Of a DNA stretch of 64,000 nt, positions 21,830 through 35,875 are shown in pieces. How positions within the stretch are numbered: the stretch's first letter is position 1; every line of letters starts with the position of its first letter. This DNA is from Fasciola hepatica (Eukaryota > Platyhelminthes > Trematoda > Plagiorchiida > Fasciolidae): NCBI GenBank assembly GCA_948099385.1, contig CANUEZ040000113.1:9498501-9562500 (forward strand), written 5' to 3'. The position numbers were made by a program, and so were the translations under genes. The notes under the pieces were generated by a model, which was not told the origin of the DNA, did not search any database, and worked only from the letters and a program-made list of their open reading frames with translations.

Positions 21830-24800
21830 CACAGAGTGAACACTGCTAAAACCATCGCCGAGAGCACCGGAAAGTCATACCTACGGTCCTGAATCTACGG
21901 TGTTTAAGGGTTGAGTGGCTGACTACGGAGCCTCCCGGTTGCCTCGATCTCTCCAGGTGCCACCAGCTTTTAGCTGTTTCTGTAATCGTATACTCTTTTT
22001 CACACAGGTTTCTGTTGTTCATACTGCTTCTGGCACATGCCAAAGCTTACAGTACTACATAGGTATTTGGCACAACTGAAGCTCCTTTGCTTAGCGGCTT
22101 TGTAGCACCCTTGTGCCGTCTAATAAGAGGTTTTCTACTTCCTTTTTTTGGAGGCCCACATAGTCAGAACTTGTGTACCACAATATGGTTTCAATCAACT
22201 GTTTTTTTGAATATTTTATTTTGGAGTAACCTTACACGTCACCTGTCGTCATGCCTGCCGGGTCGCCGGATGTCCTCAAGAGACGATACTCCGTGGACTT
22301 GGAAACTTTGAAGCTGCCGTTAGAACACAAGAAAGGATCCGTGAGCTTCGAGGAGCTATCACAATTCATTTATCCAACATCCGTTATCCTGCTTACAACC
22401 TCGTTGGCTTAGCAGACCCTTTAATAAAATCTCTTCTTGCGGACTGTCTTCCAGGAGGAGGCCTCAGCAGCCATCTTATCACTCCATCCAAAGCTTGTTC
22501 ATTCGTACCTTTCCTCCGAGCAGAATGAGAAAGAGCATCTTCCGTAGCAAGTTCTCGGCCTACGCCACCGTCCAGCCTTTGCAGGTAGCCCCTTACTAAA
22601 TGCAAGCAGATGGCACCCATCGGCCTTGTCCTCTTCTTTGCATTCGACGACAACTGTTCACAAAAGAGAAGTTGTCTCCTAACCTGACCTAAAAGACAGC
22701 CGGCCAGGGACGCTGGATCCCATCGCATTGTTTGGGCGGTTCGTCCTTCAGTGAACCCCTAAAGCGGCTTAACAGAGGAATCTGCTGGCTGCAGCTAAAC
22801 TCTGAGTTTTGGTGTGTATTGCAGGGGCTTTGATTTGTAAGATCGATGCTACTTTTGATAAAGCGTCATCTACAGGGTTTTTCGGTTGTTCGTGCTGATA
22901 AAGTTCAGCTGTAATGAGCTAACCCCTTATATTAGAGCAGAAGCAAGACAGGCAGCGGGTGGCAAGCGTCGTTTTACTCCTCTGAACCGCAAAAGTAAAA
23001 CGTCAGCATACATACGCGGCACACTAAGGGGCATGAGCAACAGTAGAGTGGACGCGATCGGAAGTTTTACAGCACGTACTTCGGAGAGATTGGGATCTAT
23101 CGCGTTACAGTCAGGGTAACCAAACACTTCGGGTCAATTGCATCTGTGTAAGGAGTGCTGTCTCATGCACCATGATTAGGATGCCCTCCTTAAGCCTAAT
23201 AGTTTTAGCTTTGGATTGCACGAAAATACTCCGAAACACTGAGTCGCGTCAACTCCGTGACCCGATTCAATAGGCTGTCTTTCTGTCGGAATAGCTAGGG
23301 GCTTAATATCACTGCCACTGCCCCAGCGGGTTTCGTCATCAAGCTTGACAGCACACTGGGCATGTGTTTTGACACTCCTTAAACGAAGTGCTTGCGCTTC
23401 GCGAAACATGTCTTCCCTCTGCTCTGGTAAATTGGATATGTAGGCCAAGTGTTTGGGTTCTACCTTCTTGTCGGCCTGACCATACGAGCCTGCAAGTGTC
23501 GCAAAATATGCCTTTATTCCAGTCTGTATGGATCGGCGCTTATTTTTGCCAGGTAAGGCGAATATGGCGTGGAGGGCCTTTGGGGTTAAGCTTGTATATT
23601 TATGCCCTTTGGTAGACGTAACAAGGGTGATGGAAAGCTACCCGACACCGTATTACTTGGAGGGGTGATGTAGCTAGCTACCTTGATCGTGTGCTACTAG
23701 TTAATGAAAGTTGCGAATGAAGTTCATGGGATGCCTCAAGGTGAACCCAAAAATGGATTTTATAAAATGTGTATTGGGTTTTGAGAACAAATTCAAGTCC
23801 TTCTAAGATCTGGAGGCGCACTTAATATGTAAGCCAACTAATAGCGAAAACTGTTATTGTAATTATCCTGTAGAAAAGCTAAAGGTGTTGTTAAAATCTG
23901 GGGTCCAACACTGAGAAATTTTGTTCTCCTAGTTAGCGATACTTGCCAGGTGGACAAGTGTTAGCCAGCCTTTGCAAAAGAAGTGCTGTGTGGAAAGGAC
24001 GGACCCGATAGAGAGTCTCTAGTCCTCAAGTCTCACTGGTTGTCTTGGCGTGACATATGTCAGCCGTGTTTGTTGAAGGGCACAAGTTGTTGGTTTACTT
24101 GTGTGTGGAACATCCTGTCTGTTTGCGCACAAGTGACCTGGTGGGTAAGTTGATGAACAAGCTTACCGTTACTCTTGAGGTACACGTGCCTTATATTCTG
24201 TGTATCTGATGAATTTTCGGCTTCTCGAAAAAGCTGGTTTTTGTTAGGTTTAGCATTTACGTGATTGTTATTGCCTCCTAGCCCTGGTTACCCTCAAGGC
24301 ACCCGGTCATCATCTTTGCCCTAGTATGGTCGCTGTTCTGAGTGTGACATGGTTTACTTGAAGTCACAGTGACGTGAGTCACCACGTCAATGCTCAGGAA
24401 ATACTCCAAAACAGTGGTGCTTCGGCTGCCGACGAAAAAAGAAAATCTTGAGCCGATGTTATCGCTGTCGCTCGTTTAAGCCCGTGTGCACTGTCAAAAG
24501 CAGTCCATTTCTCAGGGCAGCTGTGGTTCCACTTGACTTTTGGTGCGGTTAAACTTTTCAAGCTCAATCTTCGTATGAGGTTCAAGTCTTGCTTTTTGGC
24601 TGATGACCCATTAGCAACCCCCCAAATCAGACTTGCACTAGTTACAAATCGTTGAAAAATGTTTTGCCAGGTTGGATCCCGCCTGTGATCGATGATGCCC
24701 GAATGAAATACGATGAGAGCGTTGGGACCTATCTGCAGTCTTCACCTGCTTGCTTGACTCAAGTATTTTGTATTTCGACCAGGGATGGTACGCTGGAGCG

Positions 24801-25490
24801 CCGTGAGAATCAAAGCTGCTACATCATGGGTTGTGTGAATACCACTATGGTACTGTCACCTAACCAAAACCTTCCCGCGCTGCTCAGTGAAACATTTGTT
24901 TATTCATCGCTGGTTCGCTTTGCCAGTTCACACTGGTGTTGTCGCTTCGTTTCAAATTAGTAACAGTTTGTTATCGAAATATTGTGAGCCTCTTCATTGA
25001 TTGCCTTCTTTTGGTAGCAGAACCTTGAAAATGGATGATGCACTGGGACTTCAGCAAAACCACTGTCGTTCATTTGCTTTTTATATTCGCTTTGAATGTG
25101 CGCTTGCGTTGACAGCCAATTAAGCCTCGCCAATGAGTCGAGCGGTAAACATCAGACGAGATAAGGCTCGAAGGACTTTCCTGGAGCGGTAATACCGCAG
25201 CTGACATGCAGTAGTGGACTGTATACAAAAATGCCCAACGAGTAGAGTTAGTTCTGTCGGATGTGGCCGTTTGTTCACCACCTTCAATCTTTGTTTCACT
25301 GCCTAAAATTTAGCCCTGGCTCTAAGAACGGTTCGGATATTTTGATTCTTCCTCTTTTGTTAACGGGTCATTTTTCACCACTACGGTCAGCCCGAGAACG
25401 GGTACAGCCAGTATCATCTCTTAAGTCCAGATTTGTCATAGTGACAGGAGGAAAGGTATTATTATTGGTATATTTTGAGTGGTCCCGAAA
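21830..25490. other. unassigned 3.7-kb stretch
   Basis: Open frames up to 111 codons (22,393-22,728 minus, 22,886-23,119, 23,176-23,448 minus, 24,652-24,960) carry no motif I can name. A minus-strand stretch near 23,000-22,970 reads RMYADVLLLR, faintly like the LINE MYADD box, but nothing around it supports an RT. Confidence 0.35.
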
Positions 25491-25499
25491 CATGCTAGG

Positions 25500-27120
25500 G
25501 CTTATTATCCGATGATTTACGTGATATCAAAACGGGAGTCTTCAAAAGAGTACTACGTGTATATAAGAGAGGTTGAAGAAGACCTTTTAGGTAGACGAAA
25601 ACAATAATAAAGCTTGGCAAGTCTAAAGTCCAGGGTCAGGAAGTAACCACGGTTAATAGTGGTTGAAATCGGTGAGAAGATGGAGACTATACGTATATAG
25701 TACCGGAAGCGACCATTACAACTGGTAAGCCTAACGAAAGGATATTTGTAGCTCTTTTAAAAACAGGAGTTTAATAGGGAAAAATCAAAGGGTTATTAGC
25801 ATGTCCCAGAGTGTGAAAACTATGCGGATGGAAAACTCGAAGCTGTACTAGAATGGACCCTCAGAGACAAAAACAACAAATCAATGGGCCAATATGGTGG
25901 TAAAATTTGGTTGCAAGAAGCTGACGAGGTCAATCACAGGGAAAAAGAAAGATGAATCCGACTGAGAGAGATTTTTAGAGTGGTGCTGGAAAAAGCCAGA
26001 GGAAAGCAACTAGAAGTTGAGCTAGTTATTTGCCTTAACGTAGTTACATCACTGAGTGTCAGCAAGGATATAGAACTACGGCGATAAATCCGTGTGAAGG
26101 GCGTTGCAAGGCGACTGCAGCAGCGATAGTGAGCAGAAACGATAACGTAGTAGAGAGTAGGTAAGTGTTCGGATGACCCCTTTGATCACGCAGATCACAA
26201 GATAACAATAAAAAGACAGCTTCGGGACCAGTAAGTCTGAGAAAAAAAAACAGGAACGGGAAATCGGATTCAGAACGAACAAAGCAGTCGGCGAAGAGGG
26301 CGGTAGAAGATGAAAGTTGGATACCAGCAGAATCAATCGAATAGAGGACGGGGGGCACCTCTGTAGGGATGGAGAAGCTACTAAAGTGATGGTATAGAGG
26401 GTGCCAGAGGAGATTGGGTAAGGTGATGCTAATTGTTTGCCCATCTTGAGATGGTCGAGAAATATCAAGTTAAAAACCAATATGGGGTGTGCAAAGCTTC
26501 AGAGTTTACAGAAGTGTGTAGCTCGCAGAAAAGATTATAGAGTGGGTGACAGGTAGGCGCACATCAGGTGACGAACGTTGCATTATGTTTACCGTGTAAT
26601 AATGACAAGTGAAAAAGGCTGCATGGCACGTAACTGAGTAGACAGGGGTGTACAAAAAAAGCCACAGCATAAAACAAATGGAGCATTGGAGATAGCGGTA
26701 AAATATGGATGCCGCTTACTTACGGAATTAGTTTTATTTCAAACAAGCCAAGCAAAATGCCCATGTTGAGGGACAGGGAGATTGCCACATTGACGAGAGA
26801 AAAGCCGTCGGAGGAAGGGTGGGCACTGGGCAATTTTACTGCATGGTGATGAATAATAATTTTCCTCTATGAAGGTGATAGGTGAGTGGTAAGTGGATCT
26901 GGAAAGCGTTGTAAAGTGATTGCATGTGTGAAAAGAGTTCAAGGGTGAAGCTCCAGTAGGTGGACCGTCAGTGCAAAACGTCTGACGACTACTTTGACAG
27001 GTGTCCTAGGATAATGACAGCAGTGGAGCTGCATGATACGTTTGCCTGGGAGGTACAAAAGTAGATGGTTCACGGTGTTCTGCAAGACAGGGATAAGGAG
27101 ATGGAAGGGCACCTCGTGGG
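25500..27120 (+). repeat. unclassified dispersed repeat B, copy 1
   Basis: About 1.6 kb aligns along its length with 49,370-50,990 in the same orientation. Matching blocks include AATATGGTGGTAAAATTTGG / CGTATGGTGGTAAAGG (25,890 / 49,770), GAGAATAGGTAAGT-like text (26,155 / 50,030), GGTCGAGAAATA ... CAATATGGGGTG (26,453 / 50,329) and GGAGATAGCGGTA-A-TATGGATGC (26,690 / 50,573). Divergence is high, perhaps 30 percent. The purine-rich plus strand leaves long minus-strand frames (26,076-26,480, 134 codons), but copy 2 does not keep the same peptide, so I do not call a gene. I saw no terminal repeats. Confidence 0.75.
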
Positions 27121-28380
27121 CCTACAATGGTTGATTGTTTAAATATGTAATGGGAATTCCTTTCCTCGGTGGATGTGACTTGGCAAATTCCGGTAATTAT
27201 CAGTTTGAAGATTACATAAAGGAGCTTTTCATTCCTGAGCTTTTACCATGATTTCCTCACCCTGAATTTTTCTCGAAATAGGGAAACTTTCACTGTCTCA
27301 AGAAGCTTTAAACAACGAAAATTCCCGAATGGATCTGAGGGAGGAAACGACAATCAGGCCTCCCATTTCATATGCCGGAATACTCCTAGTGCGGGACCAA
27401 AATAAACAGGTCTGGCTCCTTATTCAGTCCATCTACAGAGAGGAGAGAGAGAACTTCTCATGGAAGTGAAGGTTCTTGAGAAAGGCCTTCCATGTATAAA
27501 ACAACGAGTAGCTCCCTATCTCTTACGGCCTCAAAACGGGCTATCGTAGTAGTGCTTCAGATGACAGCGGACACCCGGGTCGAGCTTCAGACTACTAGAG
27601 ATTGTAGTTGGTGTGTCATAATTTGGGGCAGCTTTCCAAAGTATGAAAACATACAAAGTTGGCCCTAGGCTTAGCCAGCAGTGCGGCAAACCCCTCCGTC
27701 TCCAACCCGGCGAAGGGATCATGGCTAGCCCGTTTGGCCTTCTACACCGCCTAGAGTGGACGTCAGATTTTCCCTAAAGAGCATAAAGTGATGTCGGGCT
27801 GCTTCAGTACAGCTTGTTCTAGTGCTGCTCACTTCCGGTTGATGGCGGTCTGAATGACCGTGCATCTTTGCATGCTCTGAAGACGTCCTTGGAGGCTAAG
27901 CTCAAGGACTTTATGTTCGGTCTAATTAAGCGCGCACACCGTTTTTCGAGGGACTTTAACTGACAGGTATTTTTGCAAATAAGGCCCGCCTTATCAAGTG
28001 ATAACTCCTTTATAGACAGATTCTCTACAAAGCATGCCTTCGGAACCTCGGCCGCACAATGATTGTGGCTCACTACTAGAGATGTTGCATTTGTACATCG
28101 TATGATCACCCGAAACTGGTACCGTAAACTTCTGAGGATAGATTTGTTCTGGACTATGGGTTTCATGGGGCAAAGCTTTGCCCATTATCCGTGGTTGCTA
28201 ACCAGAATTGGATTACTAACTAGGCAATCAAATTCGACTGTTTAAAAACGCTAATTTGACGTTTCCAAATACTATGATAAAGGTAGAGGCAAATATAGAA
28301 GAGCTCAACATTTTTGTTCGGCTGGACTAGGTGCAGTCCATCTTGGAACCTCAGAGAAGACTATGTTCATTTTTGTCAAT
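27120..28380. other. unassigned spacer before a LINE
   Basis: No recognisable gene. The overlapping frames at 27,819-28,166 (minus) and 28,063-28,245 (plus) show no motif I know. Confidence 0.4.
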
Positions 28381-29910
28381 ATTAAAGCTGTAATATTCAA
28401 AATGATCCTGGAAACAAGGACTTTCACCGAATAGTAGAAACGGGTGATCATCCCTCCCATTTTTAAAAAGAAAATGCCCTTACGTATCAGCCAGTCGCAA
28501 GCCAGTCGACTGTAACAGTTATCCCAGAGCAGTCTTCGGAAGCACCAGTAAAGGAGTGATATTGAGTGCCTGCCCGAGAACAGGCTGATTATCACGTCCC
28601 GGTGAGGCGTTTTTCGAGGAAGATCACGAACCGTAGATTTAGTGTCCGCCATGGATAGCCGAGCACAAGCCTGCGGCGAAAGCACGATATCGCACACAGT
28701 CTCCAGTGGCTCTCCGAAGGCCTTTGACAGGATGCTCCATAGTCCCATGGTTTTCGTACTTAGTGTGTATGGTGTCGATTGTCGGCCACCTTTTCCCACG
28801 AAGCTGTTGACCAATCACTTCTTTATCATCCAAATGGTCTCCTCGATATCTCGATCTGCACCAATTCATCATGGACCGCTTGGGGCTCAGCCCTCGGTAC
28901 GCTTATTTGTCTGACTTTGTTTCCTTTCACGGAACATCCCCATCGGCATCGCGATGTACCCTGACTTGGCGACTCTAGGGGATACCGATGGTAAGGCAGC
29001 ACAGCTGGTCGTTAATCTATCTAAGAGCTGGTCAAGTGACTAAAGTCCAGTAGTAAACGACGGCGAATGCGCAAGCATGTCTTTCGATAGACCCATGGGT
29101 CAACTTTCCGGGACAAACAATACCATGCAAAGTCAGAGGGTGAACCAGCACTGATTCTTCGGATTCCTGCTCTGTATCAGTCTCTCCTTCTCTTCCCACC
29201 ACCAGAAAGCAAGTAACCTAAACATCCGTGGGCTAAGCCTGTTTAAACAAAGCTTTCATAGAATTTCCGAGAAAGATCAATCCTCCTGGTGGAACCTCCA
29301 TCTGCCAAGGGCCAAAATATTGCAGCCAGCTTGCATACACTGTGGTCATCCGAAGCCGTTGCTTGGTAGAGCAAGTCCAAAAGCTGGCTACAAAATCTTA
29401 GTATGATCATCATCAAAGGTCACAACTTTCTCCAATCTCAAACGTAAACCTCTATAAGCTAGAAGAGCGTCGAGTCAGAGTTTGGCCCTCATGTATGTAT
29501 ATACTGCCATGTTTTTCTCACACCTTAACATGTAGAGAATGAAAAGTTACAGCAAGAAACGGTTCAGGAGCTTTCACTGAGCCTTCATCAGACAGCGCCT
29601 CCGCGCGGTTTGTGTAACATCCTCGTGCAAGGATCTGCTAGAAGGAGTGGTGTAATACTCCTCAAAAGGAGTTTTCAGCGTAAATCTAGACGACCGCTGA
29701 GGGCACACCACCACTCCGCTTCACTCCGAAGTGTCTGGACGCGAGCGGTACTCAGACCACCACTTTTCATTGCCTGTCTTATGAATCCGGTGGCCTAAGT
29801 CAAATCACTCAGTGGTTCTGTTGCCTTCCTTTGATGTTCATTCCTCCCACCATTTCCCTCCCGTTTTTCGTCTTTTCCTCTGCAAACATAAGGCTAAATA
29901 TACAAATAAA
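28380..29910 (+). pseudogene. LINE RT and C-terminal region, CR1/Jockey type
   Basis: Blocks in order on the plus strand: IECLPENRLIITSR near 28,565 and SRTVDLVSAMDS near 28,620; SPKAFDRMLHSP (motif A region, usually FSKAFD-VPHS) near 28,705; YGVDCRPP; SALGTLICLTLFP near 28,888 (motif B region); and MYPDLATLGDTDGKA near 28,953, where MYADD has lost a codon. Then KSWSSD, FDRPMGQLSGTNN, SNLNIRGLSLFKQSFHRI near 29,217 and GYKILV near 29,385, the usual order of post-RT blocks. The last part (29,650-29,910) resembles the 'FF-RV-WN-LP' tail and ends in an A-rich run. The endonuclease is missing, so it is 5' truncated. Stops and shifts make it dead. Confidence 0.8.
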
Positions 29911-32900
29911 TGAAAAGGCTTCCGTGTTCTTGTGACCGTCCGTCAGCCTTCCCTTTCTATGTATTGCCTCACATAATTCGATTTCTTGTTCGCCAACACC
30001 GATTTCTCTATTTCAAGATACGCATTCCTCTTCTGTTCTGGTGAGCTTTTGCAAAGTTTTGCATCTTATAATACAGCTACAAGACTCCTCCCCAGTTTTC
30101 CCCTTCGCTCATATCACTACCCTTTTGAAAGATTCTGGGTGCCTTTCCTACTGTCCAGGGAGCTTTCAAGGTGGTTGGTAAGTTGCTGAAATTTGAGATG
30201 CTTTCATGTATTCCGTACGAATGGGGCTCAGGCCTTGAACCTGAAGAGCTACTCCAAAGACTTCAAGAAGCCTGAGCGCAAATTCAAAAGCGATAAGACT
30301 TGCTATTACTGGTAATTCAAGGTCTCCGTAACTTGTAACGGTAAGCTGTCACTTGCAAGTTTATCAGCCAGGGCTACCCTAAACCTGTTATAGGTTTTCT
30401 TTTGTTTATAATGAGCACTTGGATACACCGGCGCTGGCTTCAGAGTTGCACTGCTGACAGAGTAAAACAATTCAATCATTCACAGATAATAGCAGTCCAA
30501 CAGCCATAATAAAATGAACAACGATTCTGAAAAAGCAATAATTATGCCTGTAAAGTTACACGACCATCACTTCAAAGGTTACGTCTTCCCTTAGGATTTA
30601 ACAGAGGCAAGCGAAATTGATGTGCACTCATGACAAGCAAAAAGCAAACAGACCCCTTCGACAGATTACCTGCTAACACAACTTTCTCCTACAGTGAGCA
30701 TAGTTCTCCAGCGTTGTTATCAAACAATTTTCTTGACTTTTGGGCCAGAAGTTGCCCTACCAGCTGGTAGTTACTAGGTAAACTTCCTTCACGATCCACA
30801 AACGCTATTAACTTCTCTGACTGACTTTAGCAAACTATAACACCACGTCATCTGGCTTTATTTTACCAAGTCTTAGATCATCAGTGCCTTTCTTGCAAAG
30901 CCACTGCCTCTCGCCCCGAATCGATCGCCAAAAGCGCCGGCTCACACCCAAATCTTCCTCCAGATCCTAACGCATGAGTGCAGGAAGTGGTGGTAATCCG
31001 GTTTCATTTCCCTGCCTCTTAGCAACAACTGTCTGCTGGCAGTCAGCGCTCGCTAGTCTAGAGCACCTTTCATCAACTGGAGCAATGGCCTATCGTTGAT
31101 TGTCCTTTCAGCCTCTGGCGCCAAAGTTTCTGAGGTCACGCCAGTCATGTGCTGACTCTTAGTTGTTGCACAGAATCACCCACACATCGGAGACCCCCTG
31201 TTGACTGGCATCGAGTGGATAAAAATTCCACTGTGAAATATCGTGTATGTGGCCGCAGAGCCCAACCCGAGTTTTCATAAAACTACTTCCTTCATTAAGT
31301 AAACCAACCCTCAGTTAGCTTCTTTTAGCTTTAAAACACTCTAGAATCTTCTTGGAGGTATATGCGGAAGGCGACTAATTACTGGGTATGCATCACTGAG
31401 AAGCTTAAGCAGCCGAAAAAAGGTCATGGCTCATCTCTTAAACCCCACCCAGCGAGGCGTAAACTGTTCCAAGATAGTAAACCACGAGGTCAGTGAATTA
31501 AAGAGTAGAGAAACAAGTGCCTTTTTGTAGTAAAAGAGCCATGGGCTGACGACACGGGCTCAAAGACTCGTTTCGGCACAGCAAGTTCACTCCACCAACC
31601 AGATGGATAGCCGAACTGGCCTACTCAATCTGGTTCACTTGACTACTTTCGGAATGCACCTGGGAGCAACCTAGATGGCCTTCTAATTCACGGTAGTACA
31701 GATTTAACAGGCCTGTTGCACAGTGTTTATTCAGAAAAATGGCCGGGTTTGTAGCAGTGTCCACCGAATCCGGCCACGGTATGTCCGTCTGCGCGTGCCG
31801 ATTCGTTTATTTTAAACGGCTGAAGCTCGTGCGGTTCTACTGAGTGTCTCGCATGGAGAGAATTCTCGTGAGAGAATGACCTTAGATTCCTGGGGGGAGG
31901 GCTCCCGCTGGATAGTTTTAAAACCCTAAGTATAAATTTTTCGAGAATCTGGAACCGCGAAACGTTCTGATCAAAATGTTATTCTCCGGTGTCCTATAGA
32001 GTGGAAATAATATGCTGGGCTAACCCGATAAGCTAAGCTACCCAATTTACCAACTTGTGCCACAGTGAAAGCTACTCAAAATAACCGAAACTCGGGGCGT
32101 GAACCAAAGGACTTAATGTTGTCCTTGTCGTGAGTTCTAGCAACTCGAATGGGCTATTCTCGTTTTCCGTGTTGGGAAACACGGTAAGCCAGTTTATTTG
32201 TAAAACTGCTACATCACTGATTTACCAAGGCTCGTAGCTATCCTGCAAAGTCGTACCTCTGGACACTTGACCTGGGGGGGGGTTCCGTCTCAGTTGTTTG
32301 TCTCCGCCGTCTTGCAGGAGCCCCTACGGTTACTTCTCCAGGTGGATTATCCCGCTCTGTGAACGCGATTCACCCAAAGACCGTACGGCTAGGGCTCATC
32401 TTCCTAGCCAACCTGAATTCAACATGTAACAAAGGGCGTGAAAATCATTCCACGCCGGACATCTTCAGCGTCATTGTTGGATCCACAAAATGCCGCTCGT
32501 AAAGGCGGCTTATTACTACTTATAGCATTTCAGCTTCATAACTGTGGCCAAATAATTCCAAGGTTTCCCTAAAGGCAGGGCCTGCGCACAAAGACAAGGA
32601 AACAGCTCCACACGAGTGAATCCTGAGCATAAAATCTACGGGCTCATGCAGAGCATCATATTCAGGTCATTTCAAGAATCGAAGGGCTTCTTGGTCCTTT
32701 TTTGCTGCCGAAGTTCACATTCACATCCTTAAAGTTTGCAGAGATGGCTACCGACACTCTCCAAAACAGCAGTAACTAAACCGGCAAAATTGGTCCCGTG
32801 TTCTGGTCTCGCTTTGAATTTTGTTCACGGATTAACGCAAAACGTAGCTGCGCAGTCAGCGACCACTCTCAGTTTTCCTGTGTCTCTGGGTTCTCTACGA

Positions 32901-35675
32901 CTTTATAAGGTAAAGACCACATTCCATGAAAGTGGTCCCCTCGTTGATTTTCCTGACTGCATTACCTGTTTCTAGAAGTCAGTGACTAACATAAACATAC
33001 CGTTTCTCCAATGCTACTTAGTTCCACTCCTTCTACCTGGGATGATCAGGATATGTCACGCCGCCGTCCGATCACAGGAACATCTGAAGATATTGTCCTT
33101 CCATAGTAGGCTAACAAAAATATCTACTTTAAATCCCCCGCGACTTTCCCGACTTATTTACGGCATGTTAGTCCTCAACGGACCACCCGGCTTTGACCAA
33201 GGCATTTCACCAAAGTCCTCAGTGTATAGTGTGACAAGCTTATGCTAAATTTCACAAGGTCCTGTGTGAATGGAACGTACTTTTGCGCCGCCTCGATAGA
33301 AGCTGCCTGGCTGTCTCGCAAAACCCAAGTCAAAGGAGTAAAACTGACATTCATGTCCCCCTTATGACCCTTTTTCCGTACATGAACCCACTGCATGTCG
33401 GGGACATCTACGCCTACTAGAAAGCTAACAGTCGCTTGGGAACATCAGTGAAATCAACATCCTTTGGAGGTCTCTACCTAAAAATGTTCTCGCTTTTGAT
33501 ATCTTCATTGGAAGCTTCAAAACGGGGGTTACCTTGTATATCCGGTCCAGCCTGTTACCTTTTGATTGCTAAAAGATTTCAGGAGAGTGAATAGATCGAC
33601 CTCTGTCGAAATTCGTTACCTTTGGAAGTTTTTAAATGCACCCTTTATTGCTCGCCAGCAAAATCCAATATATGGACCAGACTTACCCGAAAAAGAAAGG
33701 TATGGGATCCTGCTTCGAGCTATATTTCAACAAGAACAGACCACTCCGGTCCCTCGATGACACCCGATACCATGCTGGAGCTTACCCCGTAACCGCTGAA
33801 AAATAAGTGACAAGAGGCTTTAAAGACCGGTTTTCCAGGTGTGCCATGCAGCGGACAATGATGCGACTAATTGCAATTCCCTCCGGTGCCATGTTTCTTA
33901 GCTGGTAAGTTCCTGGTACGACCGTCAACGAAGGGACAAGAAAAGCCAATAGCCTGTTTAGGGTGTTTTTCCTCTCCTTGACGGTGGCAATCAAGAAACA
34001 TGAGCGGCCTATTAGGCCGTGTCATCTTTCATTTCCGGCACAAGTACTTTCACCGGCGAGCAGAAGGCAAGCTCTCCTACCAGTTGTACGACCCCCGGGG
34101 CCGAAAGTCCGCCATCGCCCTACTGGTCTTGGATATTTGACTTGGCACTTCTGCCGTAACTGGACTTGAAAAATGAAACAAACTGAAGAGGTCACAGAAG
34201 TTTGGTTCACGAGCACCGTCATCAGTTCCCTTGGACCTTTTAATCCAGTCCGGAGCAATGAGACTCGCCTGCTTTCCTCAAGCCTTCTATGTGATATCAA
34301 CCGAATCTAAACTCCCCATCATCTTAGCTGTCCCAGTGAGTCGGAGCAGCGTCAAAAGCCACTCATCATCAAGGAGGGCAGTCATCTTGCCCGAAAGAGT
34401 TCTCTTAAAGTGTCGCTGACAAAATATCTTTCGGCCACTCTCTAGCTCTTTCATAACCTTTTCCGTGGGGTGGACTGAAAGTAACCGCATTACATCGCTC
34501 GCCTTTCCTCTACGATAGCAAAACGAATAATTCAAGCATTGGCCATGATCAGGGATACGCAAATCAACAATATCTTCAAAATGACGAAAAAAATCATGGT
34601 GGTTAAGAGGGAAACCAAAGCAACATGGAAGTTCAAGCCTAGACCACTCTAACCATGTCAACAACCGCTGAGCCCTGGAGCCTTACCAGCAGCCTAAGAG
34701 ATCGCACATTATGTTAGACGAGAGTCACCGCCTGGCCCCGAGGCCCCAGTACAGGCCGAATTTTTGTCAGTAGGGAAATCCGAATGAAAGCATGATTTTC
34801 TTTTTATCCGCGAGTATCACTGGCGGGGATGCTCACCCCTTTTCTCATAAAGCTACGGCCCTTGCAGTTTGGAACTCGTGGCCTCATTTACTGCTCTGAC
34901 CGATTTATCCAAAACTGTTAGATTTCCCATTTTTAGGTTGGCATGATTGGGAGCGTTACAAGCCTCCAAGCTTAGGGATTCGAAAGCCGACGTTGGCCTA
35001 CCCTAGCGAAGTGCAGGCATCGCCTCGCAATCAGCATCCAAACCAGTCGCCTTTTGGAGAAAGATCCGTCTCCAACGACAGCAGTAAATAAAAAATTGTT
35101 CACACAGACCAAATGCTAAGCAGGAAGGGATATATGAGTCAATCGAAGGTTTGGAGCACTAGGCTGATGAAGGTGTTTTAGTCCAGAATGCTCTTTGGAA
35201 TGTCGGAACTGCATAACTGGTTGTAAGTACACAGGAATCCACGATGATGTCCGGTTGTCAAGCGCCGTTGCGGCCTCCTGATCTTGGTGGTCCTTACGCG
35301 CACAAACACTGTTCTTTTTATCACAAGCCCAGTCTATACTGATCTGCGGAACGGGAGCTGACCTAATGACAACAACAAATAATTTATTTATTTATTTCTG
35401 GCGATAATTCTAAACGGAAAAACAGCACTTAAAGCTCACTTAACAATGCTCCATCTGAGAAGAGCTGGGAAGAACAAGCTTTCAGAAATGTTTGACTAAA
35501 CCTTTCAGCCGCAACATAAAACAAAATAAAGTAGAGAAACGGCCACCAACTACTCCATGAGGTGGAACCCAAAGGTTATGTCGGCCGATATGGACCGCAT
35601 TCTTTTCAGTGGGTTGGCAAAACAAGAGTGAAGATTGCAAGAGAAGACTGTGACTGTCATTCACCACGGAGATCA
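29910..35675. other. unassigned 5.8-kb stretch
   Basis: I find no recognisable element. 30,190-32,735 is almost free of open frames. Frames at 32,736-33,248, 33,566-33,760, 33,963-34,300 and 34,287-34,664 (minus, 125 codons) show no domain I know and lie antisense to one another. There is a run of G at 32,274-32,282 and a short (TTTA)n at 35,382-35,398. Confidence 0.4.
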
Positions 35676-35873
35676 TGGCGATGGTTGTCCGTAATGCAGT
35701 TATTCGGTATCATAATTTTTATCATCACATACACACACACTCACACACATATACACGCGACCTTGGACTGTGTGAATGAAAAATGGTGATTCGTGCTCCG
35801 AGCTGTTGCGTTCTTCTGTGAATCCAGACTTGAGATAATTACTACTACTCATTCACTGCTTCAGGACTTCACA
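35676..35873 (+). repeat. 5' LTR of the Ty3 element
   Basis: It matches 39,579-39,791: GTCCGTAATGCAGTTATTCG, then ATCATCACATACACACACAC, then CGACCTTGGACTGTGT and ACTTGAGATAAT. A CA-rich stretch lies at 35,726-35,756. The start is set at TGG (35,676) and the end at a CA just before the primer-binding site; both are uncertain by several bases. The AATAAA found in the 3' LTR is mutated here (AATGAA). Confidence 0.88.
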
Positions 35874-35875
35874 TT

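Noticed and set aside
22970..23010. RMYADVLLLR on the minus strand as an RT motif C
   Set aside because: It lacks the second Asp, and no other RT block lies at the expected distances.
26059..26480. 134-codon and 99-codon minus-strand frames as genes
   Set aside because: They lie in repeat B, arise from the purine-rich opposite strand, and copy 2 does not keep the same peptides.
34287..34664. 125-codon minus-strand frame as a host gene
   Set aside because: No recognisable motif and no splice or promoter context; this length is expected by chance in 64 kb at this base composition.
35726..35756. CA-rich run as an independent microsatellite
   Set aside because: The same run is present in the other LTR at 39,637-39,660, so it belongs to the LTR.
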